The notes under the pieces were generated by a model. The model did not search any database. It was not told the origin of the DNA and saw nothing but the letters and a program-made list of their open reading frames with translations. 64,000 nucleotides of DNA from positions 33,190,900 to 33,254,899 of the forward strand of contig CM057149.1 of NCBI GenBank assembly GCA_029964075.1, written 5' to 3'. A program made the translations under genes and the position numbers. The DNA comes from Patiria pectinifera. Taxonomy: Eukaryota; Echinodermata; Asteroidea; Valvatida; Asterinidae. Position 1 is the stretch's first letter. Each line of letters starts with the position of its first letter. Positions 55,002 through 64,000 of this stretch are shown here, one piece after another.

Positions 55002-55843
55002 CCCAAGACACAGCAAACAGTTGCAGGAACCAAGTGAAATTCATGCATGTTTAGCTGGTTCCGGAGGACTAGACTGGTGTCCTCTTGGTACATTGTACCT
55101 ATCCTCATTGACTAACTGACCGACTCAATGACTGCCACTTGTGAATCGGGCAGTGCTGTTTTGTAGGATTCCCCTAAACAGTGAATGGGATGAATCTAGT
55201 CCAATGTGTACATGTAGATCAGATTCATGAAGAAACTTCAAGTGATTAGCCATTTTGATGCAATTGATGAGAATCGTGTGCGCTCTTGGACAAGCTTGGG
55301 CTTACGTTGTCTTGTTTGAAAAAAAGCAAAGGCCCTGTTTTGATGAAGACAGGCGACACTCACAGTGATTCTGAAATCTTATTGGTTGTTGTTCGTCTTG
55401 GCTGTACCGCCTCCCCTGTACTGCCTCCCCTGTAGTCTGGCCTATCGTTCCCATACACTCATGTGTCATATGAAACGGAGCACCCTCTTTGTACGTGTGT
55501 AGATATGTAAATTAAGTTGACCCCTACGTCCTAGGTCGGTAGACCAAGTATGAGCTGACCGGTCCTTAAACTCTAAATCTATCATCCATGATTTTGAGGC
55601 TGTTTTCAGACCAAGGCAGGGTGTGAAGGTCGTGAGGTTTTTTCCCTCCTCAGACTGTCGACGATGGAGAAATGCAAATGTACAAACTCATGTGTATATT
55701 CAGCAGGTCTGTAATGTACATTATTGTCTACATATGTAAAAGCTAACCCCACATTCAGCAGGGGTCAGTGTTTTTGAGCTTGAAAGTTGTAAGCAGGAAT
55801 ATTTTGGTAACTGTGCCTGAAAATGTTAGTCAACTTGCTAGTA
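55002..55843 (+). other. ZNF277 3' UTR and downstream sequence
   Basis: Follows the TGA at 54999-55001. The length of the UTR is not clear. AATAAA at 55918-55923 lies in a nested MITE, and a cluster AAATAAATAAATA lies near 57288; either could end the transcript. Confidence 0.4.
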
Positions 55844-56709
55844 CAGTGAAATCTCAACAAGTCAAAATTTGACTGAAGCAGAGTTTTGAGTTAAGTAGGG
55901 TTGTACAGCGTGTGTCAATAAAAACGCAGGATTAGAAACAAAAATATTAAGAATATAAACCACCCCTATTCATCATAATGTTAACCCTCTTTTCAAAGTA
56001 CATGTACCTTTCCTTCTCTTCACTATGCTTTTTATCCCATCTCATTTGGACAATCCTGTCCAGAGATAGAGTACATGTACATTGAAGAAGGGTTATAAAT
56101 TCCAAGCTGGTCTGATTTGTGAAATCACACATACCTAATGAAAGGTTTGAATTCAGTTCAGGTGAAAGTATTTGTGGATCACAAAGAAGGACATGTGTGG
56201 CAGGATTAGGTTTACATAATCCTTTAGTCCACAATCAATGTTATTTGATATGTCAGAGACGACATTCATGATGCTTTGAAACAATGATAGTCCAGTTATT
56301 AAATTTTAGTGATACTTATCATCAGTTGTTTCAAAGAAAGTTTTGTTCTGGTTTAATTGTCTTCAATGCATACCTGCATTGTACATAACTGGTCGTTGTT
56401 TTAAGGTCATTGAATCAGACCAACCCGCTTCAGAAGGGCTTCACAAAACTTGTCATAACTTTTGAACCAAAAGTCCAAATTCCACCAAACAAAAATCTTG
56501 TCAAAGATGAAATTATGGACAATCAAATCCTTATCAAATTAGGCACACCAGTAGCATAATTTTCTCAGAAAAAAAATTGCTTTGAATCCTGCGTTTTTAT
56601 TGACACACGCTGTGTATATTGTTATACTACTGAAGGCAATGGATTCTTTGTTTGACTTAACAGTTGTTTTGAGTTATCAGAGTTTGACTTATTATACAAG
56701 ATTTCACTG
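55844..56709. mobile_element. Pogo/Tigger-like MITE with TA target, hosting a nested element
   Basis: Left TA-CAGTGAAATCTC and right AGATTTCACTG-TA; AGTCAAA and TTTGACT follow inside. CAGTGAAA-type ends with TA fit pogo-like mariner relatives. Confidence 0.65.
55906..56612. mobile_element. Nested 707-bp TIR element, TGTA duplication
   Basis: Left CAGCGTGTGTCAATAAAAAC and right GTTTTTATTGACACACGCTG are perfect mirror images, extended by GCAGGATT / AATCCTGC. Both sides are flanked by TGTA. It carries a 95-codon minus-strand frame (55947-56234) of unknown nature. Confidence 0.8.
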
Positions 56710-57606
56710 TATATCTTACTTTATCTTAAAGCAAACTTGAATCCTTAATCTTGATTGGTCGATCCATGGCAACAACAGTGATACCCAATACCACAGTCCA
56801 TCATACTCTGCGTATGACGCTATTCCAAGATGCGCAAGCCATAATGTAGTGCGGGCCTCGTGGCACGTGAGACAAAGAGGCACTACCTTATTCCTTATTC
56901 CACTTGCACTCATGGAATAACTAATATGTGACCTATTACCACAGAATGAGCTTTAAGTCAGAAATTGCCATTTTACAGTACAGCAGGGCAAAGCCAAAAT
57001 TGGAAGGGGTAGTCATTTGTTGTTGTTTTTTTCAGGTGAACCTTGATTCGTAAGTCCTCTTTTACGTTTCTCTAATTTTTGTTGTTGTATCAAACATCTT
57101 TATAACCTATTTTCATTCAGTTGTATAAGTTGACTGTTCATTCACTGTAACACAACTGCAAAATCTTTAAATGCCAGTTTGTCGAGAATGTTTTACAACT
57201 TCAACTAATTAGTGGTCTGTATTTCTGTTACTGAACTCAGTGCCCCTAAACGTTGTATACCATTTTAAAGCTCTTGTTCTGCAAGATTCAAATAAATAAA
57301 TATCTCAATTCTTAGGAAGTCCAACTTTAAGCTCATTTTGTGATGACGAACGCATATAGTAAACGACTAACGCGTATGCGAAGATGGAGACCACTATTGT
57401 TACATGTTTTATCATATATTCCTCTAAAGAGGTTACCATGTACTTTGCCATGCTTCCTGCTTGAAGACTACAAGTCATGACCCCTTGGGGTTGGGGTTAG
57501 TATTGTAATCAGATGTTGAGCGTGGAGCCGTGGAAGATTTCACAAGACACAGTGCCAGGCAAAATTGACCAAATTTATAATCAATGCCTTTTGTTTGATC
57601 TGATCT
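56710..57606. other. Intergenic, no feature assigned
   Basis: AT-rich sequence containing AATAAATAAATA near 57290, which could be a polyadenylation region for ZNF277. Confidence 0.45.
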
Positions 57607-58046
57607 TTAACCCTAACCCCCTAGGCCCTTGTTGCTTACAACCATCCTCAATCCTCCAAAATCCTCCAAAATTTTTCAACTCCGCCTAAATTTTTCAAAA
57701 TTGTCAGACAGTCCTGCCTCAAAATGCATTCATCCTCAATCCTCCAAAATCCTCCTCATCCCAAAACTTTGCACTCGTGTTTAAATGAAGGATAACCAAC
57801 GCCAAATCCTTCAAAATCATCAGACAGTCCTGCCACAAAATGCATTCATCCTCAATCCTCCAAAATCCTCTTGTGCTTCATTCACCATTCATCCTCAATC
57901 CTCCAAAATCCTCTTGTGCTTCAATCACCATTCATCCTCAATCCTCCAGAATCCTCATTTGATTCAATCGCCGTTCATCCTCAATCCTCTAGAATCCTCC
58001 AAAACCGCCAGGAGGATTTTGGAGGAGTGAGGTGGGTTAGGGTTAA
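57607..58046. mobile_element. TTAA element filled with a CCTCAATCCTCCAAAATCC minisatellite
   Basis: TTAACCCTAACCCC at the left and GGGTTAGGGTTAA at the right are inverted and give TTAA at both edges. Inside, the unit CATCCTCAATCCTCCAAAATCCTC repeats imperfectly about six times between 57647 and 57995. The right arm switches to GGAGGATTTTGGAGGA, the reverse of the unit. Confidence 0.7.
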
Positions 58047-58236
58047 GCCTCTTGAAATTTCATCTCATTTTGCATTAAATGCATTAAATTTATTTCCTGT
58101 GTTTTGGATACCATGAATAAAAAAAAAATGTAATGTTATACATATAGTTAACTTAAATAAAATGTTTAATATATATTTCATTTGAATCATGGTCTTCGCC
58201 AATAAATTTATTTTAAAATAGTTTAACTAAAAGGAA

Positions 58237-58480
58237 GGAAATGGATCAAATAAACGAACAGCGACAAAAACACATTTTATGTTTTCTGTTTTATTTAATT
58301 TTTTAGTTGATATACATATATTTACATAACTGAAGAGGCGGCTCTTTGCTTTGCAGAAGTAAATGGATTAAATAAACGTACAGCTCCAGAAACACATTTC
58401 ATGTTTTCTGTTTTATTTAATTTTGGAGTTGATAAACACATATTTACGTAACTTAAGAGGTGACCCTTTGCAGAAGTAGG
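58237..58480. repeat. Two tandem copies of a roughly 121-bp unit
   Basis: AAATGGAT(C/T)AAATAAACG...TTTTCTGTTTTATTTAATTTT...GCAGAAGTA occurs at about 58239 and 58362, with about 10% differences. Confidence 0.85.
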
Positions 58481-58621
58481 CCTACAGGGCGTGATGCAGT
58501 CTTTGAAATTGCAGCATATTTAAGAACGCCAGTTATGAATACAGCAGTTATTATACCTAACCATGCCAGAAGCAACACGGGTGGGAAAAGTCTGTGGGAC
58601 CTTGTTTCACTGGTGACTGCT

Positions 58622-58734
58622 CTATGTTCCGACACCCCTACATGTATGTGCCGACAGCCCACACATAAAATTGTGTTGGTTAGGGTTAGGGATAGGAATA
58701 TGTGTAGTCAGAACCTAGGGGTGTCGGAACATAG
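58622..58734. repeat. Inverted repeat with telomere-like core
   Basis: CTATGTTCCGACACCCCTA and TAGGGGTGTCGGAACATAG are perfect mirror arms about 75 bp apart. The spacer contains GGTTAGGGTTAGGGA. Confidence 0.85.
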
Positions 58735-59771
58735 GTGTGTAACTGTTTTATTGGGCCATCAACACCAGTGCATAAACAGCCGATTCTGAGACAAGGAGAG
58801 CTACAGAATTCCAAGTTAAATAGCCTGAACATTTTTACAAGCCAGTATACAAATGGTTCACTAGAACCATGCACAGAGTTCATTAGAACCATGCCAACCC
58901 TCGCTTCTCACAACGGACATACGTAGGCTAACCCAATCTCCGAAATATGACCTAGTTTCTATGATAGACTCCATTCACTAACAGTGGATAGCGTTCCTGT
59001 GTGCAGGGCACCAGATGTGTATCCTTGTGGAGACATTTCTTTGTTCTTGTGAGTGAGTTGTGTACTAAAGTTTTCAATTTTGAAGGTACAGCTTCAAAAT
59101 GCTCTTATTTTAACCAGAATTAATTTCCTTCGCTGAAATTTGGACATCATATCCCTTTTCTAAAACTCTACCATTTGCGACAGATCAACATACCTTGAAA
59201 ATTCCTAGTTTTTGAGTAAAATCCATATATCTATTTTGTAAAAACCTTGTGGAGACATATTTATCTATAGAAATTGCCCTGTGGAGACGTATACAATCTT
59301 TTGTTCCCTATTGTGTGATGTCTCCAGAGGGCACGGTGTATCAGATCACTGGGTCCACACAACTTTGGTGTGTGAGGCACGCTAACTAACTTTGGAATGT
59401 ACACAAACGTATGTCATCTCTGCACGAGTACCAGGTAAGGCAGCAATGCGTTCCATGTTCCACCGAAACCTCTCAGTAATCGTTGACGGGGTCCTTGTGT
59501 GTAGAGACCAGAACCTTGCTTGATTCAAGGTCATTTCTCTCGTAGAGCTTAAACTCATTTTGTCCAGTCTGGTCCTGCTTAACCCAGAAGCATCACTGGT
59601 CCTGCAAACGCACTGGTTGCCAGAGTTGAGTGTCTATTTCAATCGGATCTAAGCTCATCTACTCAATCGGCAGGTTTCGTCCCTGAACTTGTACAGAGTA
59701 AGATAGCTCTGTCCGTCCTCTATACAGGTAGGAGTATAACACAGTTTACAGCTAACTGACTCCAGCGTGGA
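58735..59771. other. Intergenic and 3' UTR side of kish-B
   Basis: Short repeated phrase CTTGTGGAGACAT(A/T)T (near 59023 and 59247). Part of it is expected to be kish-B 3' UTR (minus strand), but no clear AATAAA on that strand was pinned. Confidence 0.4.
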
Positions 59772-62700
59772 TCATTTTAAGAACAGTATGTAGAAACCCA
59801 TCAGGACACAGGATGCAGCCACGGCAAGATGTAACCTCGTTCCAATGATGGAAGCTGCAAAAAGAAAATATAAATTACCATTTCAGAAACTGTAATCTAA
59901 AATATATTGAAACCCTCCTTTTGTCTGATCAGTCCCAGACGGTCAAAAATTGCTTCCACGTCCCCTGCCAGGCATACAGACTGGTAAAACAAGCTCGAAA
60001 GGATCTCGGAAGCTGTGGCCCAACTGTAGACCTGCTGTAGCCTATAGGTCATATACATGATGTAAACTTCTGTACTTAAAGAAAAAACACTTTTTTTCTC
60101 AAATACTTTAAAAAACTCAATCTGGGTCAAAATCCAAGAACAAAAAAATTAAAACCCAAACCAAAAAAACACAAAATTAAAATCAAAAAGAAAATTATAA
60201 ATGAAATGAAATGAAAGTTTATGAAACCCACACAGCACTAGAGGAAAATGACTCTAAAAGCACAGGAATGAACTAAGAACCAATGACTGGACTAGCAGAC
60301 AAAAAAAAACAGCTAGGAAGACACTCTCCAGGTAGGAGGAAATATATGACTATATGATGTTAAGTTGTCTCACTGCTGGTCTGCTGGGTAATAATGACTC
60401 TGGCATGACAATGTGGCAGCTTTTTATAGGGGGGACTTGTGGGCTAAAATAAACAAACAGGGGGTCACACTACCAGGAAAAGGGGAGGGGGGACGACATC
60501 TAAACTTCAACTAAAATGATTTTCTTTTCTAAGGGGAGCTACTCCTATTTAATACACTATAAAAATACACAAGTAAAACTTGGCACTGCCACACATGGAG
60601 GGTTTTAAAGCAGATTTAACACCCAATTTGTGTGCAGTACACTGCCTGCCCCAATGCAAAATGAGTGACCTCGTGACCCAATTTTCCACAACTGCAATAA
60701 ATTTGTATCTGGTCAGTAGTGGAGACCTGAAGCATGTGGTGTTGTGAGGGCCTAAGGGACAAAGTTATTGATTGCCAAAAAAAGGCATTTGCTGACATTT
60801 GTTACTAACCAATGGAGAGACACGATCATTTCTAGAGTTGCTTTCCGCAGCCCAAAAAACAGATTTCATTCGTGAAAACAGTCAGATCACTGTGACCACT
60901 CTTAATTCCATCAACAGACAAATGAGGTAACTGGTAGTACAGCAGGCAAATCAATCACCTCCAGTCTGTATCAAATTAACAAAGGGAATCCTTAACTGTC
61001 AAACAAGTCACTTGATTGATTTCAACTGCTGTGATGGCGTAGCTGGATTTGCCAGCTAGAGGAAGGATTAGAGGCAAAGAACTAGTCCGTACTAAGGACC
61101 AGTAGTTTTGGTTTGGTTGCAATCAGTGTTCTTGCTCTTTTTTTCTAGACAAATCTTACCTTTGTAGAACACCCCAAGGAACCCTTTCTTCTCCGACAGG
61201 AACCACTGCTTGAGACGCGGCACTCGCCTCATGTAGGCACACGTACAGATGACCAATAGCCCAAAGATAATCAGCCCATCAAAGGAGTAAGCTGGTTTTA
61301 ATCACAAAGAAAAATGCAAAACATGAAATGAAATTATGCCCAGTCACTGTGCTCCCTGATGTTTTCAATAACAAACTGAATTTAAGTAAATTTGTAATCG
61401 CTGCATTTATTGAATGACAGCTGTTTATCTTTTGTAAGTTTATGTAGTTTTTTTTTCTTTTTTTCGTAGTGGCTATCGTTATGGCAGGCCGCAGCCGTAA
61501 AAGATTTTCAACTGCTATCATTACGGCATTGCAAAAACATTGGTAGCTCGATTGGTTAAACGTTGGACTACCATGCTGCCTGAGGTCCTGTGATCGAATC
61601 TGCGTTGCGAGATCTTTTTCTTTTCTTTGTTTTGTTCTTTTAATAGTTTTCTTTACTTTTATGGTATTTATTTTAATAAAATCCTACTTTTTGTTGATGT
61701 TGGCCTTATTTAATTTTGCTTCTCAGTGATCCGTGGCTTTTGAGGATATTTGTTTGAAGGGAAATAAAGTCCAAGAACCACTCGGGCAGGGCCAAAGATC
61801 CTGACGTTGAATATTGTAAGGGCAGGGAACCAACCAGATGGCCAACTATCGCACGCATGGCAATGATTGTTAAAATATGTTTTGGGGAAAAACAGGGCAT
61901 GATGAACTTCATTCACCACTTCATTATCATTCACCACTTCATTACTTTTCATCAATCCAACATAAAATTGGTCCCATTTGCTGGGTCACATTTATGGGGC
62001 TACCCCTAGCCCGGGTGGACTCCCTTTCCTCCCTACGTTACAGAGGGAGTCCAGGGTATGAAGTGCTCAAAACCGGGCGAAAAAATTTATGACCAATATT
62101 TTCAATATTTTTACCTTGTTGGAGAAGCTAATTTGTACGTCTTATTATTCTATGTAGCCTTATCTAATGGGCCGGGGGGTTCAGGAATTCCATATGCGAT
62201 GCTGACCGACGTTAATCAGGAAAATAAACTCTAAAGCAACTTAAATTTGTACTTTTTGTAGACTCTTTTCATCAGTTTCTCACATGTACCGAGTCCAGTC
62301 GTAAATGGCGTACGTACGGCCGTGCGCGTGCAACGTGAACGTGCAGTGCGCACGTGCGACTTCCTTAGTAACCCCCCTCATACGGGTGCGCACTAACTTG
62401 TAGGCGCGGTCGCCTATCATGCCTATCCAATGACCGAGCGTGTTTTTCGCGACAGTTACCAGAAAAATGTTTTGGCTTTTGCCATTGGTTGAGCGTTTTC
62501 GCGACTTCGGTTGGCTGGAGTGACGTCACTGTTCCAACAAAAACTAAACAAAGGAGGGCGCTAGCGATTCGGTGAGAAACTGATGAAAAGAGACTACAAA
62601 AAGTACAAGTTTAACGTTGCTCTAGAGTTTATTTTCCTGATTAAAGTCAGTCAGCATCACATATGGAATTCCTGAACCCCCCGGATCAGTAATTACAATG

Positions 62701-63875
62701 GAACAGCGCCCCCACACTGTTGGCTTGGATGTCATGACCTATGCCCTGTTTACAATTCAGGTCATGACATCCGGGGTCTTGTGTTCTATACATACTGAGG
62801 CGTGAAACAAGCTTCTATATAGTATAACAAGGTAAAACGTAACAAAAATTAGGTCAAAATTTTGGATGGTATTATGTAGAGATTTCTCATCCTAGATGTC
62901 AGTCGTTATGCAATGAAGACTTCGTCCAACCTGGGCTAGGGCTACCCCCATCCTCTCATAATATCTCCCAGCCAGCCCCCCCCCCCCCCAACCTAACATC
63001 GCCCCACCCCTTATCTCAATCGCGTACTATTATCGTGATCTAGCTGGAGTTACCCAGCCCTGAGTTTTATCATTGGGTTGTCACCTAGATGACAACCCAA
63101 TGATAAAACTCAGGGCTGGGTAACTCCAGACTGGGACCGTGAGTGCATAAAAACGTGCAAAATTACTACTGACGTTTTTTTACTCACCATTCAGCTAATT
63201 AATGCCCACACAACACATACATCAAAATGCTTAAGTGGTAAGCATGTCACCTGCAAAATTTGAGACCTTAAATCCAATTTTAAGGCAAGTTTTTGACAGT
63301 TCAAAAACCATCCACGTCATTCTCCATGCTTTAGAAAGAGCCTTGCAGCTTCCTTCTTTTTTAATCAATGGCCAAATGAACATAGCGCCCTCTGTTAAAA
63401 AATGAAACATTCTACATTCACTCAGATCAACAAGAGGGCGCTGTTTTATCTACACGATGAAAATGTTTTAGCTGAGGAGTCTTTTTGCACAATGCATTGC
63501 AGTACACATCAACGTGATGTTTCGCGTTTGGATTTCAATAAGTCCCTGCAAAATTAGAATTAAACGCTGAATTTTTGGTGATGCAATGCTCACAACAGTA
63601 ACTTTGCACATGTTGCAGGGCAGAAGTTTCGGGGATTATTGAAGAAACTGTAGTGAGTAAGAAGCTTACACATTTGATTCACACTGGTTTTATTATGCAG
63701 CACAAACTTTTGCACAATATTGATACCTTAAGTTTTGGGACTCTCATACACAGTATTGAGAGTCCCAAATTTTCGGACTAGGGTAACTCCAGCTAATCGT
63801 GATCGTTAACTTCTCAAGGCCGAAGTGTAAACCCACTGTCCCTGTGGCAAGAAACAAAGCCTTACCATTCGTCAT
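59772..63875 (-). CDS. TMEM167B: Kish-B (TMEM167B), complete, three exons
   Basis: Minus-strand exons: 63866-63875 (ATG plus 7 bases), 61160-61291 and 59772-59854, with donors GTAAGG and GTAAGA and acceptors TTTTAACCAG-type and TTTTTGCAG. Total 225 bases, 74 residues, the same length as the human protein. The protein starts MTNAYSFDGL and contains VCTCAY-like [25 protein letters not shown] and IGTRLH, the family core. Two membrane segments are at about residues 9-24 and 55-73. Kish proteins act at the Golgi in the early constitutive secretory pathway. The B form is chosen over kish-A because of RVPRLK and SEKKG. Confidence 0.96.
59855..61159 (-). other. kish-B intron 2
   Basis: 1.3 kb, AT-rich, with no gene or repeat family recognised. 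Confidence 0.55.
61537..61610 (+). mobile_element. tRNA-like SINE head in kish-B intron 1
   Basis: TAGCTCGATTGGTTAAACG (box A) and GTGATCGAATC (degenerate box B) are about 45 bp apart, followed by a T-rich tail. It does not fold as a full tRNA by eye, so it is taken as a SINE relic and not a tRNA gene. Confidence 0.55.
61990..62960. mobile_element. Old TIR element enclosing the 513-bp MITE
   Basis: GGGGCTACCCCTAGCCCGGG near 61995 is the inverted relative of CCTGGGCTAGGGCTACCCCC near 62931-62950, with further matching GGACTCC/GTCC. The pairing is imperfect and the limits are approximate. Confidence 0.45.
62172..62684. mobile_element. 513-bp MITE with about 112-bp inverted arms
   Basis: CCGGGGGGTTCAGGAATTCC at the left is exactly mirrored at the right end (62665-62684). 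The arms continue through ACTTTTTGTAGACTC and CATCAGTTTCTCAC to about 62284, mirrored from 62572. The central part is CpG-rich with TGACGTCA and CACGTGCG motifs. Confidence 0.85.
63032..63804. mobile_element. 755-bp element, exact 15-bp TIRs, 9-bp target duplication
   Basis: TAGCTGGAGTTACCC (63041) is exactly inverted at 63781-63795. ATCGTGATC flanks it on both sides (63032-63040 and 63796-63804). 63044-63129 is a perfect inverted repeat with 40-bp arms and a 6-bp loop. A second hairpin, GGGACTCTCA...TGAGAGTCCC, lies near 63739-63768. A 9-bp duplication suggests Mutator-like mobilisation. There is no coding capacity. Confidence 0.85.
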
Positions 63876-64000
63876 GACTGCCTTTTGGTAATCAACCTCC
63901 CGTACAGATTAAAACTGCAAAGAGATCGACAAAGGGATAGAAATGTAACGAAAACATCAATCAGGACTCGTGTGTTGACGTGTACTGGCGAAGAACGTAG
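63876..64000 (-). promoter_or_regulatory. kish-B 5' UTR / promoter start
   Basis: 125 bases upstream of the kish-B ATG remain before the window ends. No core promoter motif is clear, so the transcription start is probably within this region or just beyond the edge. Confidence 0.3.

Noticed and set aside
57785-58116. 81-codon frames over the CCTCAATCC repeat
   Set aside because: Minisatellite translated in two frames; repetitive, with no conserved motif.
61537-61610. A functional tRNA gene
   Set aside because: Box B is degenerate and no acceptor stem pairs properly; treated as a SINE relic.

Overview
This is animal nuclear DNA. Protein-coding genes are split by GT-AG introns, intergenic and intronic sequence is AT-rich and crowded with small DNA transposons, and there is a 500-N scaffold gap. 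The encoded proteins (ZNF277, kish-B/TMEM167B, a kinesin-14, a DOCK-like first exon) look metazoan. Their closeness to vertebrate proteins, together with BEL/Pao and DIRS retroelements, suggests a marine invertebrate, perhaps an invertebrate deuterostome. The species cannot be fixed from sequence alone.

Layout. 1-6.1 kb: the 3' part of a BEL/Pao LTR retrotransposon (gag end, protease, RT, RNase H, integrase, 3' LTR), with gag-protease and pol in two overlapping frames. 6.1-15.9 kb: no recognisable gene; nested DNA transposons, including a 2.3-kb hAT-like element with an 8-bp target duplication, a 57-bp mini-insertion with a 9-bp duplication, and a small retroelement fragment carrying a hammerhead-like motif. 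16.2-37.9 kb (+): ten coding exons of a kinesin-14 with an unusual N-terminus (possible myristoylation site, Gly/Tyr-rich tract, two WW-like units, UBA-like segment, coiled coils). They reach only the start of the motor domain. A 5.3-kb DIRS-type element (inverted ends plus internal complementary region) sits in the last intron before the motor. The rest of the motor is absent from visible sequence and probably lies in the N gap (38.5-39.0 kb); a possible last exon is at 41.5 kb.

42.2-55.0 kb: a tiny minus-strand first coding exon resembling that of DOCK3/DOCK4, then a complete 8-exon ZNF277 gene on the plus strand (440 aa, five C2H2 fingers). The head-to-head DOCK/ZNF277 order matches what I recall of vertebrate DOCK4-ZNF277, so this looks like an ancient linkage. 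If the DOCK call is right, the kinesin lies inside, and antisense to, the first DOCK intron.

55-59.7 kb: intergenic, with nested TIR elements, a minisatellite in a TTAA-flanked element and a tandem duplication. 59.8-63.9 kb (-): the complete three-exon kish-B (TMEM167B) gene, 74 aa, a Golgi secretory-pathway membrane protein. Its first intron holds several nested elements, including a 755-bp element with exact 15-bp terminal repeats and a 9-bp duplication.

The genes do not form a functional unit. They are independently transcribed housekeeping or cell-biological genes (microtubule motor, Rac GEF, chromatin-linked zinc finger, Golgi trafficking), and most of the remaining DNA is transposon-derived.
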